DNA from: a virus
Direction: 5' to 3' (one strand)
DNA: 33,164 nucleotides
IMG/VR virus record: IMGVR_UViG_3300017779_000065
Span: 1-33,164 of that record
Shown: positions 15,001 through 24,764 of the stretch, piece after piece
Numbering within the stretch: position 1 is the stretch's first letter
Layout of the letters: every line of letters starts with the position of its first letter
Program-made: the position numbers and the translations under genes
The notes under the pieces: generated by a model
Told to the model about the DNA's origin: nothing
Databases searched by the model: none
Seen by the model: the letters and a program-made list of their open reading frames with translations, nothing else

Positions 15001-15783
15001 AGTTTAATATTTGAAGATAGAATTGACTTTTCTAATAATGATGTTGTAATAACAGACTCTAGTGGAGCATCAGGTACAATTATTCTAGCAGATATTGCTA
15101 GAGGTTCTGTATCAGCAGGTGTCACACAAAGAACAGAGGGTTCATACCTAAACATTAAATCGTTGATTGACGAAGACTTAATTCGTATTCAAGACTCTTA
15201 CTACTACCAACAATTCTCATACGAAGTACAAGTCGGTCAATCAACAGCATCATACTTAAATGAATTAAAGAAAGCAGTTCACCCTGCTGGATTTGCACCA
15301 TTTGGTAAAGTTAGTATTGCAACATTCTTAACAGCTGCAGTTTCAACAACTGGTAGTACAATGAAGTCTCAACCTGATAGTGTATCATCATTCTCACCAA
15401 TACTTGCATCTACATTAGAATTAGTATTTGATGAAAAGTTTTCTCGAAGACATTCAGTTCCAAAACCAGATGCTAGAATTAGTTCTAAAGACGAAGCAAT
15501 TGTATTAAATGGTACGGCAACTTCAGCAACTTTATTAGATGGCACAGATGGTTCATCTACAGACGCAGGTGACAATGTATTATTAGAAACAGGTAGTAAT
15601 GTTCTTAATGAAACAGAGCAAAACTCAGCTGAGAGTATTTTATTTGAAGACGGAACATTTACAAACATAGGTGGACTTGGTGGTAAACTTATGAGTGAAG
15701 ATGCACACGCACCAGGCAATACAGAATTAGTATTTGTACCAAACTATAAAGTTGTAATACAATCACAAGCGAGGGCAAGATAA
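12052..15783 (+). CDS. Large baseplate wedge-like structural protein, 1243 aa
   Basis: The N-terminal 230 residues hold blocks I associate with a widely shared baseplate protein of marine T4-like phages: VYASFVRDFYKFLES, LLDYGDIDNTILQYFDQFREAFLKVIP, LIKSIKDLYSAKGTSEGHKIFMRLLLNE, IFYPNENMLKVSNGNW. It occupies the gp7 position (between gp6 and gp8), but sequence gives no direct match to T4 gp7. The rest is beta-rich and built from repeated modules: GE.I.G.TSGA.A.V elements near 75-150 and 255-275, and many ILLDGTD..S..AGD..LLE elements from about 510 onward. SYYYQQFSYEVQVGQS near the C-terminus is another conserved block. It is probably a structural baseplate component. Confidence 0.7.
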   Translation: MKDTPTLKNKLSPLIKGQLADFLQSDHDVYASFVRDFYKFLESAKITYKATTNYLLQEPETKAYVLSENGVLGAPEDRLVLEDSVEFSTGEIVKGQTSGAEATVVVEDVRGSALYISANQRFEIGETIKGLTSGAESELVTYKANPVQNVQQLLDYGDIDNTILQYFDQFREAFLKVIPNTLASEVSKRKLIKSIKDLYSAKGTSEGHKIFMRLLLNESANIFYPNENMLKVSNGNWKQKDRIRCVSDGLGASSEILNQVITGLTSGATAVVDATATFQQGTDSVSELELENVNGTFQSGEQIEATSNDTDTKITFTIKSAITGTSLDNDGILHSLSEALVIDADKGNSFADVLVDTIKEGSVSSVHIETGGNAYEVGDAVNFTGGTGITAAAGFISAVGGAFLLEDGTGNIQREVGTVNTEVSFNVAIEKRDLSDGPYFVYGTAEYGQLGAGKEGYFYPLYLTAAGAGGTSNSHTHTFSEYPDVVFHMPAGNMNHAVSDLPTNNTNTAWPPKSEDNIILDRTDSSGSDAGDKIQTNEVQLSLDANVSDSDVLILERGTFSTETEATSINRVFLTSKGQGYTSLPTISIDSEDGTGGKIIALTNNIGAVGSLKVNDSGLNYAANNLPDARFRAHFILKDITGSFAAANTLTTHTGTVKGWNADTQQLDVTFEDIKRIDMELSTDFSLPFILEDQDSANNENNILMEDIQLIDTTVNDNIILDGTSITSAPTRFVQTDVKVKQESVGVYKFIVDSVVQKELVLNQGFTYKFDLSDSSLYSEVATENHPFLFSLTSDGTHNSGTEYTSGVTKSPITIATGTDGAFIQIVIPLNSPTLFYYNKNFEGAGGRIKTVKVPDTINDENGTILLNGTGVNKFKLLIEPVGTENPLLGIALEDNSGTMILESSNLSVIQDEGVKLVIDGLIDDSTAFILNESSGEPMKTEDHGNLILTEAGDTLVFETDETTGGDKIVLDGTDASSNNAGDSLIFEDRIDFSNNDVVITDSSGASGTIILADIARGSVSAGVTQRTEGSYLNIKSLIDEDLIRIQDSYYYQQFSYEVQVGQSTASYLNELKKAVHPAGFAPFGKVSIATFLTAAVSTTGSTMKSQPDSVSSFSPILASTLELVFDEKFSRRHSVPKPDARISSKDEAIVLNGTATSATLLDGTDGSSTDAGDNVLLETGSNVLNETEQNSAESILFEDGTFTNIGGLGGKLMSEDAHAPGNTELVFVPNYKVVIQSQARAR

Positions 15784-16859
15784 TGGCAACTAAAAACTTT
15801 TTATTATATCTTGCAAATACAGGATTTAAAAACCCAGATGCTAATGGTATACAATTAGAAGACAATACAAGAGGAACAATTGTTCTTGATGGCCTTGATC
15901 CGTTTCCAGCGAATGTATTTTTTGTGCAAGAAACTAATGGAGATAATATTTTATTAGAAGATAATGTATCGCCAGAAACAAATAGATTATTACACGAAAC
16001 TTCTATTGTCACATTTAGATCAGATCAAGTAGAAGGTGTAGGTGAAAAACTTTTACAAGATGACCCTACAAACGCAGACATCATTCCAATATCAGAATAT
16101 ACTAATATTCCTTTTTTCGAAGTTAGAAGAGAAGCAAAAATTATTAATGAACAACCATCTGAATTATTAGAGAATAATAAACTAACACCTAAACTTATTG
16201 CAGAAAGAGACGGAGTGACTCCTTTACAAACAGAGGATGGCGTATTCATAAGACAAGAAGATGCTACACACAATTCAGCAGACGACCCTTTTAGAAGTTT
16301 GAAAACAGGGGCAGGTGATATTGATTCTGGTGGAGTTCATGAAGACGGAATATTACTAGAACAAGATGATGGGTTTATTACAATAGATGCTACAACTTCA
16401 GACGGTGAAGATGCAAATAGTTTTGTATTATCTGAAGACTCATTTAGATTTATTAGAGAAGATAGAGGAGTAATTGTACAAGAATCTTTTGACCCATCTT
16501 CTCGTATTGTTCATGTATTAATGGAAGGCGATACAACTACAATAACTAAACTTAGATTAGAAGACTCAGATGACCCAGAACCAATTGATGGTATACTTTT
16601 AGAGAGTTCATTACCAGGGGTACCATTCTATGTAAGAACAGAGGCAGATGAAAGAGTTATTAATGAACAAGATTTTAAAGATGTTGCAGCTAGAACAGAT
16701 TTATTATTATCAGAGGAAACACATACAGTAGGAAACAGAGGTCAAATCCCTGTTGTAAATTACGGTATCAGTGTAAGTCAAGATAGACCATTAGGTCTAA
16801 TAAAGAAAGGAAGTCAACCAATCGTACAAAGTGCTTATATTTCCCTATCCTCATCATAA
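15783..16859 (+). CDS. Acidic repeat virion protein, 358 aa
   Basis: The start ATG overlaps the upstream TAA (TAATG). The protein is very acidic and consists almost wholly of the short element (I/V)LLE-D/E-(N/D)-G, as in GIQLEDNTRGTIVLDG, DNILLEDN, DGILLEQDDG, DGILLESS and LLLSEE. The N-terminus (MATKNFLLYLANTGFKNP) differs and may be the anchoring part; the C-terminus ends in a basic/hydrophobic stretch (RPLGLIKKGSQPIVQSAYISL). The same element occurs in its neighbours. I know of no function. A virion or baseplate decoration role is inferred from its place in the late wedge operon. Confidence 0.65.
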   Translation: MATKNFLLYLANTGFKNPDANGIQLEDNTRGTIVLDGLDPFPANVFFVQETNGDNILLEDNVSPETNRLLHETSIVTFRSDQVEGVGEKLLQDDPTNADIIPISEYTNIPFFEVRREAKIINEQPSELLENNKLTPKLIAERDGVTPLQTEDGVFIRQEDATHNSADDPFRSLKTGAGDIDSGGVHEDGILLEQDDGFITIDATTSDGEDANSFVLSEDSFRFIREDRGVIVQESFDPSSRIVHVLMEGDTTTITKLRLEDSDDPEPIDGILLESSLPGVPFYVRTEADERVINEQDFKDVAARTDLLLSEETHTVGNRGQIPVVNYGISVSQDRPLGLIKKGSQPIVQSAYISLSSS

Positions 16860-16866
16860 GGAAGTG

Positions 16867-16886
16867 TATAAATATTTGTATAAATA
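16867..16886 (+). promoter_or_regulatory. Two tandem late promoters (TATAAATA twice)
   Basis: TATAAATA occurs at 16867-16874 and again at 16879-16886, 12 nt apart, in the short gap before gp8. AAAGGAAT follows at 16893-16900, upstream of ATG 16910. Two start points for a gene and its giant downstream partner would raise late expression. Confidence 0.75.
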
Positions 16887-16909
16887 AGTACTAAAGGAAT
16901 AAAATTACA

Positions 16910-18403
16910 ATGACAGCTATTATTACAGAAAAATTTAGACAACACAACGCAGAGCAATTCTTCGAATCATTCTCTGAAGCGTCTAATACAACTTATTATC
17001 TCTTTATCGGTAAGTCTTTACCATACACAACAGGAACAACAGGGGGTAGCGATAGTTCCCCACCAACACCAGCAGACAGTGTTTCTGGTGAGTTCTATAA
17101 TTGGGATGCAATGTTAGCTGCCAAAAAGATTGCAACAACAGATGTATCATTTGCTCTGTCAAGAGTTAACTTTGCAAACGCAACAATTTACGATATGTAC
17201 GATGATACAATTTCATCATCGAATACTACAACATCTGGTGCATCAAGTTTATATGCTGGTAATTTTTATTTCATTACATCTACAAACAATGTATATAAAG
17301 TTTTAGATAATAATAATGGTGTTGCATATTCAGGTTCTGAACCATCGAATACAGGAACATCACCTTTCGCATCTGGTGGATACATTTTAAAATATATGTA
17401 CAATGTGACTGCCTCAGAAGCAACAAAATTTTTAACAACAGATTATATGCCTGTATCTACTGACACAACAGTTAGTGCAGCTGCAACAGACGGAAAGATT
17501 GAGTCTCTTGTAGTCACAGCAGGTTCAGGTTATACTAACGGAACATATTACGCACCAATCTTTGGTGACGGAACAAGTCAAGGAACATCTTCAGGCGCAA
17601 TAGCTAGACTTACAATATCAGGTGGTGCGATTGCATCATTTGGTTTAACTGCTGGAACAGACACAACAATTCACGCAGGTGGTGCCGCATACACATTCGG
17701 TAATATAAGTTTATCAAATGTATTTTCAGATGCAGCTTTATCATCAAGTGCTTCTGTTGGTTCTGGTACAGGTGGAGCAGTAAGAGTTGTTATCTCGCCA
17801 AAAGGTGGACATGGTAAAGATGCAGTAAAAGAATTAGGTGGTCACTTCGTGATTACTAACACAACACTCGCACAAGCAGAAGGCGATGACTTAACAGTCG
17901 CAAACGATTTTAGACAAGTTGGTATTGTCACTGACCCATACAACTATGGTACAACAACAGTTGCAAGTTCAAGCACAGCAAGAATGACTTATGTAGTTAA
18001 GATGAGTTCATCATCAGGTACTTTTGATGTTGATGAAGAAATTACACAAGCAACAACTGGCGCAGTTGGTAGAGTTGTAGAGTGGGACAGTTCTAGAAGT
18101 TTATTATATTATTCGCAAGAAAGATTTAGTACATACGGTACAGCCGCAACAACACAATCTTACACAGCGTTTAGTGGAACAAATACAATAACAGGTTCAA
18201 CATCTAGCGCAACAGGAACACCATCTTCAACTTCAAGTGAAACAGTCACACTTGCAGGTGGGAATACTGTAGTATTTACAAGTGGATACGCAAACCCAGA
18301 GTTGCAACCAGATAGTGGAAATATAGTTTACATTGAAAATAGAAAACCCATTCAAAGGGTATCAGATCAAACGGAAGACATAAAGATCATTATTGAGTTT
18401 TAG
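16910..18403 (+). CDS. gp8: Baseplate wedge protein gp8
   Basis: The start of the 497-aa protein (IITEKFRQHNAEQFFESF, then TYYLFIGKSLPY) matches the start of T4 gp8 (IVTSKFRTEKMLNFYNS, ITFGRSEPW). The end (VYIENRKPIQRVSDQTEDIKI) matches T4 gp8's YMENRPPI...DQTEEINI. Between them PPTPADSV, FYNWDAMLAAKKI and GGYILKYMYNV mirror the gp8 core. It is longer than T4 gp8 (334 aa) because of Ser/Thr/Gly-rich insertions, one of which carries the GE.I.T.A.TGAVGRVV element near residue 375. gp8 forms an outer wedge dimer in the baseplate. Confidence 0.85.
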   Translation: MTAIITEKFRQHNAEQFFESFSEASNTTYYLFIGKSLPYTTGTTGGSDSSPPTPADSVSGEFYNWDAMLAAKKIATTDVSFALSRVNFANATIYDMYDDTISSSNTTTSGASSLYAGNFYFITSTNNVYKVLDNNNGVAYSGSEPSNTGTSPFASGGYILKYMYNVTASEATKFLTTDYMPVSTDTTVSAAATDGKIESLVVTAGSGYTNGTYYAPIFGDGTSQGTSSGAIARLTISGGAIASFGLTAGTDTTIHAGGAAYTFGNISLSNVFSDAALSSSASVGSGTGGAVRVVISPKGGHGKDAVKELGGHFVITNTTLAQAEGDDLTVANDFRQVGIVTDPYNYGTTTVASSSTARMTYVVKMSSSSGTFDVDEEITQATTGAVGRVVEWDSSRSLLYYSQERFSTYGTAATTQSYTAFSGTNTITGSTSSATGTPSSTSSETVTLAGGNTVVFTSGYANPELQPDSGNIVYIENRKPIQRVSDQTEDIKIIIEF

Positions 18404-18411
18404 GGAATAAT

Positions 18412-21400
18412 ATGGCACAAAAAACAGACTTAAATGTTGCACCATATTACGATGATTTTAAAGAAGATAAAAATTTTCATCGTGTATTGTTTAGACCTGG
18501 ATTCGCAGTTCAGGCTCGAGAGTTAACGCAACTTCAATCTATACTTCAAAACCAAATGGAACGATTTGGTAGTCATGTATTTCAAGAAGGTACAAATGTT
18601 ATACCTGGTGGAATTAGTGTTAACAATCAATATGCAAGTGTTCAATTATCAACAGCATTTGCTGGGGAAACAATTGACATAACACAATTTTATGATGCAT
18701 TAAACCCTGTGACAATCGTAGGTGCGACTTCAGGTGTAAGAGCAAAAGTAGTAGGATATAAAGCTGCAACTGCAACTACACAACCTTTGTTGTATGTACA
18801 ATATGTATCTTCTGGTTCAGATTTAGAAACATCAACTTTTAATAACAGCGAAAATATTTTTGCAGACAAACAAATTACTCACACTACTGTATATGCAGCC
18901 AATGCTCAATCAGCAACAACTCATACAAGTGCAAATCAAACAGGAACAGCAGTCACTGCTGGAAATGGTGTTTATTATATTAGAGGAACCTTTGTTCAAA
19001 TGTCTGAACAAACAGTTGTACTATCAGACACTTCAGAAACAGCATCAGCAAGAATTGGATTTACTCTTAACGAAACTTTAGTGACACCAGAAGTTGATGA
19101 GTCACTAACAGACAATGCAACGGGTTCATCAAACTTTGCAGCCAAAGGTGCTCACAGATTAAAAATAGAATTAGTATTAACATCGTTAGATGTAAGTTCA
19201 ACAGACGATGATGAATTTGTTGAAATTGCTAGAGTCTCAAATGGTGTTATAGAAGCAAATGCTAGACCAACAGAGTATTCTGTTTTAGGTGATACACTTG
19301 CAAGAAGAACATTTGACGAGTCTGGTGATTACACTGTAAGACCTTTCCAACTAGATATGAGAGAAGGTTTAACAAACAGACATAAAGATGTAGATTTTAG
19401 AGGAGTATATTCAACAGGCGATACTACAAAGGATGGTAATACTGCAAGTACAGATAAACTCGCATTAGCAATATCACCAGGTAAAGCATATGTTAAAGGA
19501 TATGAAATTGAAAAGTCTGGTGTCACATTTAAAGACATAGACAAAGCAAGAGATTTCGAAACTATAAATGCAGGTTCAGTAAATACTGAATTAGGAAACT
19601 TTGTAAAAATAACAAATCTATTTGGTCAACCAGATGTGACTTCTATCTCTGGTGAAACTACACCATATAAAACAATTCAATTACATGATGATGTTATATC
19701 TACAAGAGGTACAGCATCAGGCACACAAATTGGTGTTGCAAGATCAAGAACAATAGAATATAATTCTGGTACTGCTGGAAATACAGATGCAGTTTACAAT
19801 CTATATCTTTTTGATATTAGACCATTTACTTATTTAACATTAAGCGATATACCTTCAGCAACATTAATATCTAATCATGCAAATGGTGGGGTACAAATTA
19901 AAGGTGTGACATCTGGTGCAACAGGATTCGTATTTGGCTCTTTAACTTCAGGCACACAGGTTGTATTAACAAATGTATCTGGTACTTTTGTAGCAGGTGA
20001 AAAAGTAACAGCTTCTGATAGTGCAGAGACAGATCAGATTGTAGAAAATTCATCTAACGCAGATTTAACAATTGCAAGTACTATCACTCATCAATTTAAT
20101 GAAACAAGATCAGTGTTTATGGATGATGACGATAGTGGTCAAGACTTTACAGCAGACATTGTTTTAGAAAGAACAACAACTGGTACAGATGGTCAACTTG
20201 TAATGGACGGAACAGATGCTGGTTCAACAGATGTAAATGATAACATTGTTCTTGAAGAAGATAATTCAACAACACTTGCTTTAGAATCTGAACAAGTTGG
20301 TAAATTAGTTAGTGCAGAAAAGAACATTGCAATATACAGATTATCTAAAAGAATTATTAAAACATTATTAACTACAACTAATAACGGTGCGTCTGATACG
20401 CAACTTACAATTAGAAAACAATTTATAGGAACAACAAATAGTGCAGGTGCAGTATCATTTACTGCTGGTGCAAACGAAACATTTTTATCTTTTACAGATA
20501 AAGATTACACTGTATCAGTTTTAACTGCTGGAACAGGATCAGCTGCCCAAGGTGATATTATCGATATTGATGGCAAGATTAGTGGAACAGGTTCTGCTAC
20601 AATTACTATTACAGATAATACAAAATTTGGAAATGCAGCTAAAGTAAAACTAACTGCAACAATATTAAAAACAAATATTACACAAAGAATTAAAACAACT
20701 AACTTATCAAAACAGGTTAAAGTTTTAGGTGCAACAGCAGGTGCATTTGGAACAAAAGCTACAGATGATACAATATCATTAGGAAGAGCAGATGTATTTA
20801 GAATTGGTGCAGTATTTGATTCAGAAAGTACAAGTTCAGATGCTCAAATTCCTACAATTACTTTAACAAGTATTCAAGGAACATTTGTAAGAGGAGAAAC
20901 TATTACAGGTGGAACAACAGGTGCGATTGCTAGAGTTGTTAATCCTACTTCACCGATGACTTACTATTTACAGAATGGTGTAGGTTCTGTAAACTTTGCC
21001 GCAAATGAAATAATCACAGGTGCTAACTCTGGTGCAACTGCAACAGTTTCAACTATCACTGAGGGTAGTAAAATTATTACAGGAAACTATACACTTGATA
21101 CAGGTCAAAGAGATAACTTCTATGACATATCTAGATTAAATTTAAAACCAGGTTTTGCAAAACCAAGAGGAAGACTATTAGTAGTATTTGATTTCTTTTC
21201 ACATAGTACAGGTTCTTTCTTCTCAGTAGATTCATATTCAGATCAAGCAGGTCAAATGGAGTATGATAATATTCCAACTTACTCTGCAACAAGAGTTGAC
21301 CCAGATGAACCAGAACCAACTGGTGAGTTTAACTTAACAGATTGTTTAGACTTTAGACCAACATGTGAAAACATTACAGGTGCTACTGATACTAATTCAG

Positions 21401-24400
21401 CAGTAGATACTATTACAGGAAAATCATTTGATTTCTTCCATAGACAATTTGACGGAACAGGTTCTTCAGTTGTTGATACACCAAAACCAGGTTCATTAGG
21501 AACATTAGATTTTGAATTTTATTTAAATAAGATTGCTCTTGTTTTCTTAACTGAAAAAGGAGAATTTAAAATAGTAGAGGGAATTTCTGCTGAAGTTCCT
21601 CAAGAGCCAAAAGAAATAGATGGTGCAATGAAAATTGCTAAGATTAATATACCTGCATTTACATTTAGACCAACAGACGCAACTATTCAAAGAAATAGAA
21701 CACAAAGATTTACTATGAGAGATATTGGTAGATTACAAGAACGTATTCAAAACTTAGAGTATTACACTAACTTATCTCTTTTAGAAAGAGACGCTGAGTC
21801 ATTTGAAATTACAGATGCAAACGGATTAAACAGATTTAAGTCTGGTTTTATTGTAGATAATTTTGCTGGTCATAGAATTGGTGATGTAAAAAATAAAGAT
21901 TATAAGTGTGCAATAGATCAACAAGAAAAAGAATTAAGACCTAAGTGTGTTATGAGAGCTGCAGCTTTAGAAGAAACTGTATCTACAGATGCTCAAAGAT
22001 CAGCATTAGGTTATCAAAAAACTGGTGACTTACTTACTCTTCCATACACAGAGGTGACTAAGAGTGAAAATCCATATGCGACAAGAACAGAAAAAGTACA
22101 ACCCGTTTATGTTGCAAACTGGGTAGGTAATATTGTATTAACACCAAGTGGTGATGAATGGTTCGAAACAGAAACAGCACCTGATTTAATTATTAATGTT
22201 GACGGAAACTTTGATGCAGTATTAGCCGCAAACGAAAATAGAGTTGGTACAATTTGGAATGCTTGGGAAACACAATGGTCAGGCGTTGTTTCTACAAGTG
22301 TTGGTAGACAAGCAACAGGAAATCAAATTATTACAAGAGCAATACAAACTGTAAGATCAGATTTAGAAAGAACAGGTATTCAAACATCGGTAGTAGAACA
22401 GATTGACGAAGAGTCACAAGGTTCAAGAGTTATCTCTAGAGCATTAATACCATGGAGTAGACCAAGAAATGTTTCTTTTGTAGGAACAGGATTTTTCCCA
22501 AATACAAAAGTTTATGTATTCTTTGACGGAACAGCCATGCAAAGTTTTACAACACCTGCAAGTACAGAGTTTACTGAAGATGGTGCAACACCAACTGAAG
22601 GTGGACAGTTAGTCACTACGGCAAATGGTTCTGTAAATGGTACAATGAGAATACCAGAATATGCAGCTCCTGGTCTAGAAGCAAATCCAAAATTTAAAAC
22701 TGGTGAATTAGAATTTACAATAACATCAAGTTCTACAAATAAAACTAGTCCTTTACCAAGAACAGCTGCAACGGCAATATATCTTTCAAAAGGTATTTTA
22801 GAAACTGAACAAGAAACTATTATTGCAACAAGAAATGCTACAGTTGTTCAAACAAGCGTCACAGAAAATACAAGTAGAACAGATACTTCTTCTAGAGTTA
22901 TTAGAGTTGAAAGAGTAAGGGACGAACAAGGAGACCCATTAGCACAAACATTCCTTACAGATGAATCAGGTGGATGTTTTATTACTTCTATTGATTTATA
23001 TGTAGAAACAAAAGATACAGTATTACCAATGTGGGTCGAAGTTAGAAATGTCGTTAACGGATACCCTGGTGCTAAAATTTTACCATTTGGTAGAAAACTA
23101 TTACAATCGTCTGAAGTTAATGTTTCAACAGATGCTTCTGTTGCGACTACATTTACATTTGACTCACCAATTTATTTAAAAGAAGGTGCTGAGTATTGTG
23201 TAGTTGTTAGATCACATTCTTTAGATTACAAAGTTTGGATTTCAAGAATGGGTGAAACAGATGTTGACGGTTTAAGAGTTGTATCTCAACAACCACAACT
23301 TGGTGTTCTATTCAAATCACAAAATAATAGAACATGGTCAGCAGTACAATCAGAGGATTTAAAATTTACTTTGAAAAAAGCAGAGTTCAATACTTCTGCT
23401 GCAGGTGATATTACTTTACATAACTTACCAATTGGTGTATCAAAAACAAATGAATTAGGTGCAACATGTTATGGTAAGAGATTAAAACCTAATCCTTTAA
23501 CAATGACAAATGGTTCAACAGTATTAAAAGTTAAACATGTTGATCATGGTATGTATCAGACATCTAACAATGTTAGACTTACAGGGGTGTCTTCAGATAT
23601 TAGTACAACACTATCTACAGGTATCGGTGCAGATGCAACATCATTAACACTTGCAAGTGCAACTAATTTTCCAACAGGAAGTATTACAATTAAAATTAAT
23701 AACGAAATTATTACTGGTTCATTATCTAGTACAACATTATCATCTTTAACAAGAGGTGTAGGTGGTTCAACTGCGGCTAGTCATACTGCGGCTGACACAA
23801 TAGAATTATATCAAATCTTAGGAACACCATTAACAGAAATTAATAAGATACACACAGCAATTGCAAACATAGGTCTTGATAGTTATACTGTCACATTAAC
23901 AACTGCACCAACAATTTCTGGTGGGTCAACAACTGCTGAAGTTGGTGGAATTAATACTTACGCTTCTGAAAATTACAGATACGAAGTTGGTAAAACATTA
24001 ATTGGTGGATTGGAATTACCAAATACTTCTATAACTACAACACTTAGAAATACAACAGGTAGATCGCCAAGTGGTACAGAGAGTTCATTTACAACATCTA
24101 CACTAGCAAATGCAGTTAAGATTCCATTTAACGAAAACCATAAGTTTGAAGTATCAAACATAGTTGCTTCAGATGTAAATGAAACAAATGAATTAGCAGG
24201 TGCAAAATCATTATTCATACCTATTAAGTTAGGAAGTACTAATACAAACTTATCGCCTATAGTTGATTTAGATAGAGCATCTTTTATTGCAGTAGGAAAT
24301 AGAATTAATAATATTGATAGTTCTTCAGATGTTTTCCCAACAACTGATTACAACGACTCAACACAACCAGAAGGTGATCAAAACGGATTTATATACATGA

Positions 24401-24762
24401 CTAAAAAAGTTGCTTTAGAAAATTCAGCAACTGCATTGAAAATTATTTTCTCAGGTCATAAACCACAAAGTGCTGAGATTAAAGTATTATTTAAAATTTT
24501 AAGATCAGATGATGCTTCTGATTTTGACGAATTAGGATATGAATTTTTTAACACAACTGGTGACCCAGATGTAGCAGTAGGTTCTTCTTTAGATGATGCA
24601 GACTTTCAAGAATATGTATATACTGCTGGAGTCACAGACGATGGTATCGGAACACCACTACCAGAGTTTATTCAGTTTGCAATTAAAATAGTAGGACAAG
24701 GAACAAACGCAGCTGAAGTACCTAGAATTAGAGACTTCAGAGCAATTGCGTTAGCAACATAG
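18412..24762 (+). CDS. Giant DUF4815-type baseplate protein, 2116 aa
   Basis: The N-terminus (DLNVAPYYDDF, then FHRVLFRPGFAVQARELTQLQSILQNQMERFGSHVF) is the signature of the DUF4815 proteins of marine T4-like phages. Later recognisable blocks are NLEYYTNLSLLERDAESF (about 1110), DPLAQTFLTDESGGCFITSIDLYV (about 1505), the MWVEVRNVVNGYPG segment and YCVVVRSHSLDYKVWISRMGE (about 1605). Inserted between are several GE.I.G.TSGA.A.V elements and one DGTDAGSTDVNDNIVLEED element. Its position after gp8 and its length suggest the large peripheral baseplate protein that carries fibres, functionally near T4 gp10, but that is inference. Almost 20% of the window is this gene. Confidence 0.75.
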   Translation: MAQKTDLNVAPYYDDFKEDKNFHRVLFRPGFAVQARELTQLQSILQNQMERFGSHVFQEGTNVIPGGISVNNQYASVQLSTAFAGETIDITQFYDALNPVTIVGATSGVRAKVVGYKAATATTQPLLYVQYVSSGSDLETSTFNNSENIFADKQITHTTVYAANAQSATTHTSANQTGTAVTAGNGVYYIRGTFVQMSEQTVVLSDTSETASARIGFTLNETLVTPEVDESLTDNATGSSNFAAKGAHRLKIELVLTSLDVSSTDDDEFVEIARVSNGVIEANARPTEYSVLGDTLARRTFDESGDYTVRPFQLDMREGLTNRHKDVDFRGVYSTGDTTKDGNTASTDKLALAISPGKAYVKGYEIEKSGVTFKDIDKARDFETINAGSVNTELGNFVKITNLFGQPDVTSISGETTPYKTIQLHDDVISTRGTASGTQIGVARSRTIEYNSGTAGNTDAVYNLYLFDIRPFTYLTLSDIPSATLISNHANGGVQIKGVTSGATGFVFGSLTSGTQVVLTNVSGTFVAGEKVTASDSAETDQIVENSSNADLTIASTITHQFNETRSVFMDDDDSGQDFTADIVLERTTTGTDGQLVMDGTDAGSTDVNDNIVLEEDNSTTLALESEQVGKLVSAEKNIAIYRLSKRIIKTLLTTTNNGASDTQLTIRKQFIGTTNSAGAVSFTAGANETFLSFTDKDYTVSVLTAGTGSAAQGDIIDIDGKISGTGSATITITDNTKFGNAAKVKLTATILKTNITQRIKTTNLSKQVKVLGATAGAFGTKATDDTISLGRADVFRIGAVFDSESTSSDAQIPTITLTSIQGTFVRGETITGGTTGAIARVVNPTSPMTYYLQNGVGSVNFAANEIITGANSGATATVSTITEGSKIITGNYTLDTGQRDNFYDISRLNLKPGFAKPRGRLLVVFDFFSHSTGSFFSVDSYSDQAGQMEYDNIPTYSATRVDPDEPEPTGEFNLTDCLDFRPTCENITGATDTNSAVDTITGKSFDFFHRQFDGTGSSVVDTPKPGSLGTLDFEFYLNKIALVFLTEKGEFKIVEGISAEVPQEPKEIDGAMKIAKINIPAFTFRPTDATIQRNRTQRFTMRDIGRLQERIQNLEYYTNLSLLERDAESFEITDANGLNRFKSGFIVDNFAGHRIGDVKNKDYKCAIDQQEKELRPKCVMRAAALEETVSTDAQRSALGYQKTGDLLTLPYTEVTKSENPYATRTEKVQPVYVANWVGNIVLTPSGDEWFETETAPDLIINVDGNFDAVLAANENRVGTIWNAWETQWSGVVSTSVGRQATGNQIITRAIQTVRSDLERTGIQTSVVEQIDEESQGSRVISRALIPWSRPRNVSFVGTGFFPNTKVYVFFDGTAMQSFTTPASTEFTEDGATPTEGGQLVTTANGSVNGTMRIPEYAAPGLEANPKFKTGELEFTITSSSTNKTSPLPRTAATAIYLSKGILETEQETIIATRNATVVQTSVTENTSRTDTSSRVIRVERVRDEQGDPLAQTFLTDESGGCFITSIDLYVETKDTVLPMWVEVRNVVNGYPGAKILPFGRKLLQSSEVNVSTDASVATTFTFDSPIYLKEGAEYCVVVRSHSLDYKVWISRMGETDVDGLRVVSQQPQLGVLFKSQNNRTWSAVQSEDLKFTLKKAEFNTSAAGDITLHNLPIGVSKTNELGATCYGKRLKPNPLTMTNGSTVLKVKHVDHGMYQTSNNVRLTGVSSDISTTLSTGIGADATSLTLASATNFPTGSITIKINNEIITGSLSSTTLSSLTRGVGGSTAASHTAADTIELYQILGTPLTEINKIHTAIANIGLDSYTVTLTTAPTISGGSTTAEVGGINTYASENYRYEVGKTLIGGLELPNTSITTTLRNTTGRSPSGTESSFTTSTLANAVKIPFNENHKFEVSNIVASDVNETNELAGAKSLFIPIKLGSTNTNLSPIVDLDRASFIAVGNRINNIDSSSDVFPTTDYNDSTQPEGDQNGFIYMTKKVALENSATALKIIFSGHKPQSAEIKVLFKILRSDDASDFDELGYEFFNTTGDPDVAVGSSLDDADFQEYVYTAGVTDDGIGTPLPEFIQFAIKIVGQGTNAAEVPRIRDFRAIALAT

Positions 24763-24764
24763 AC

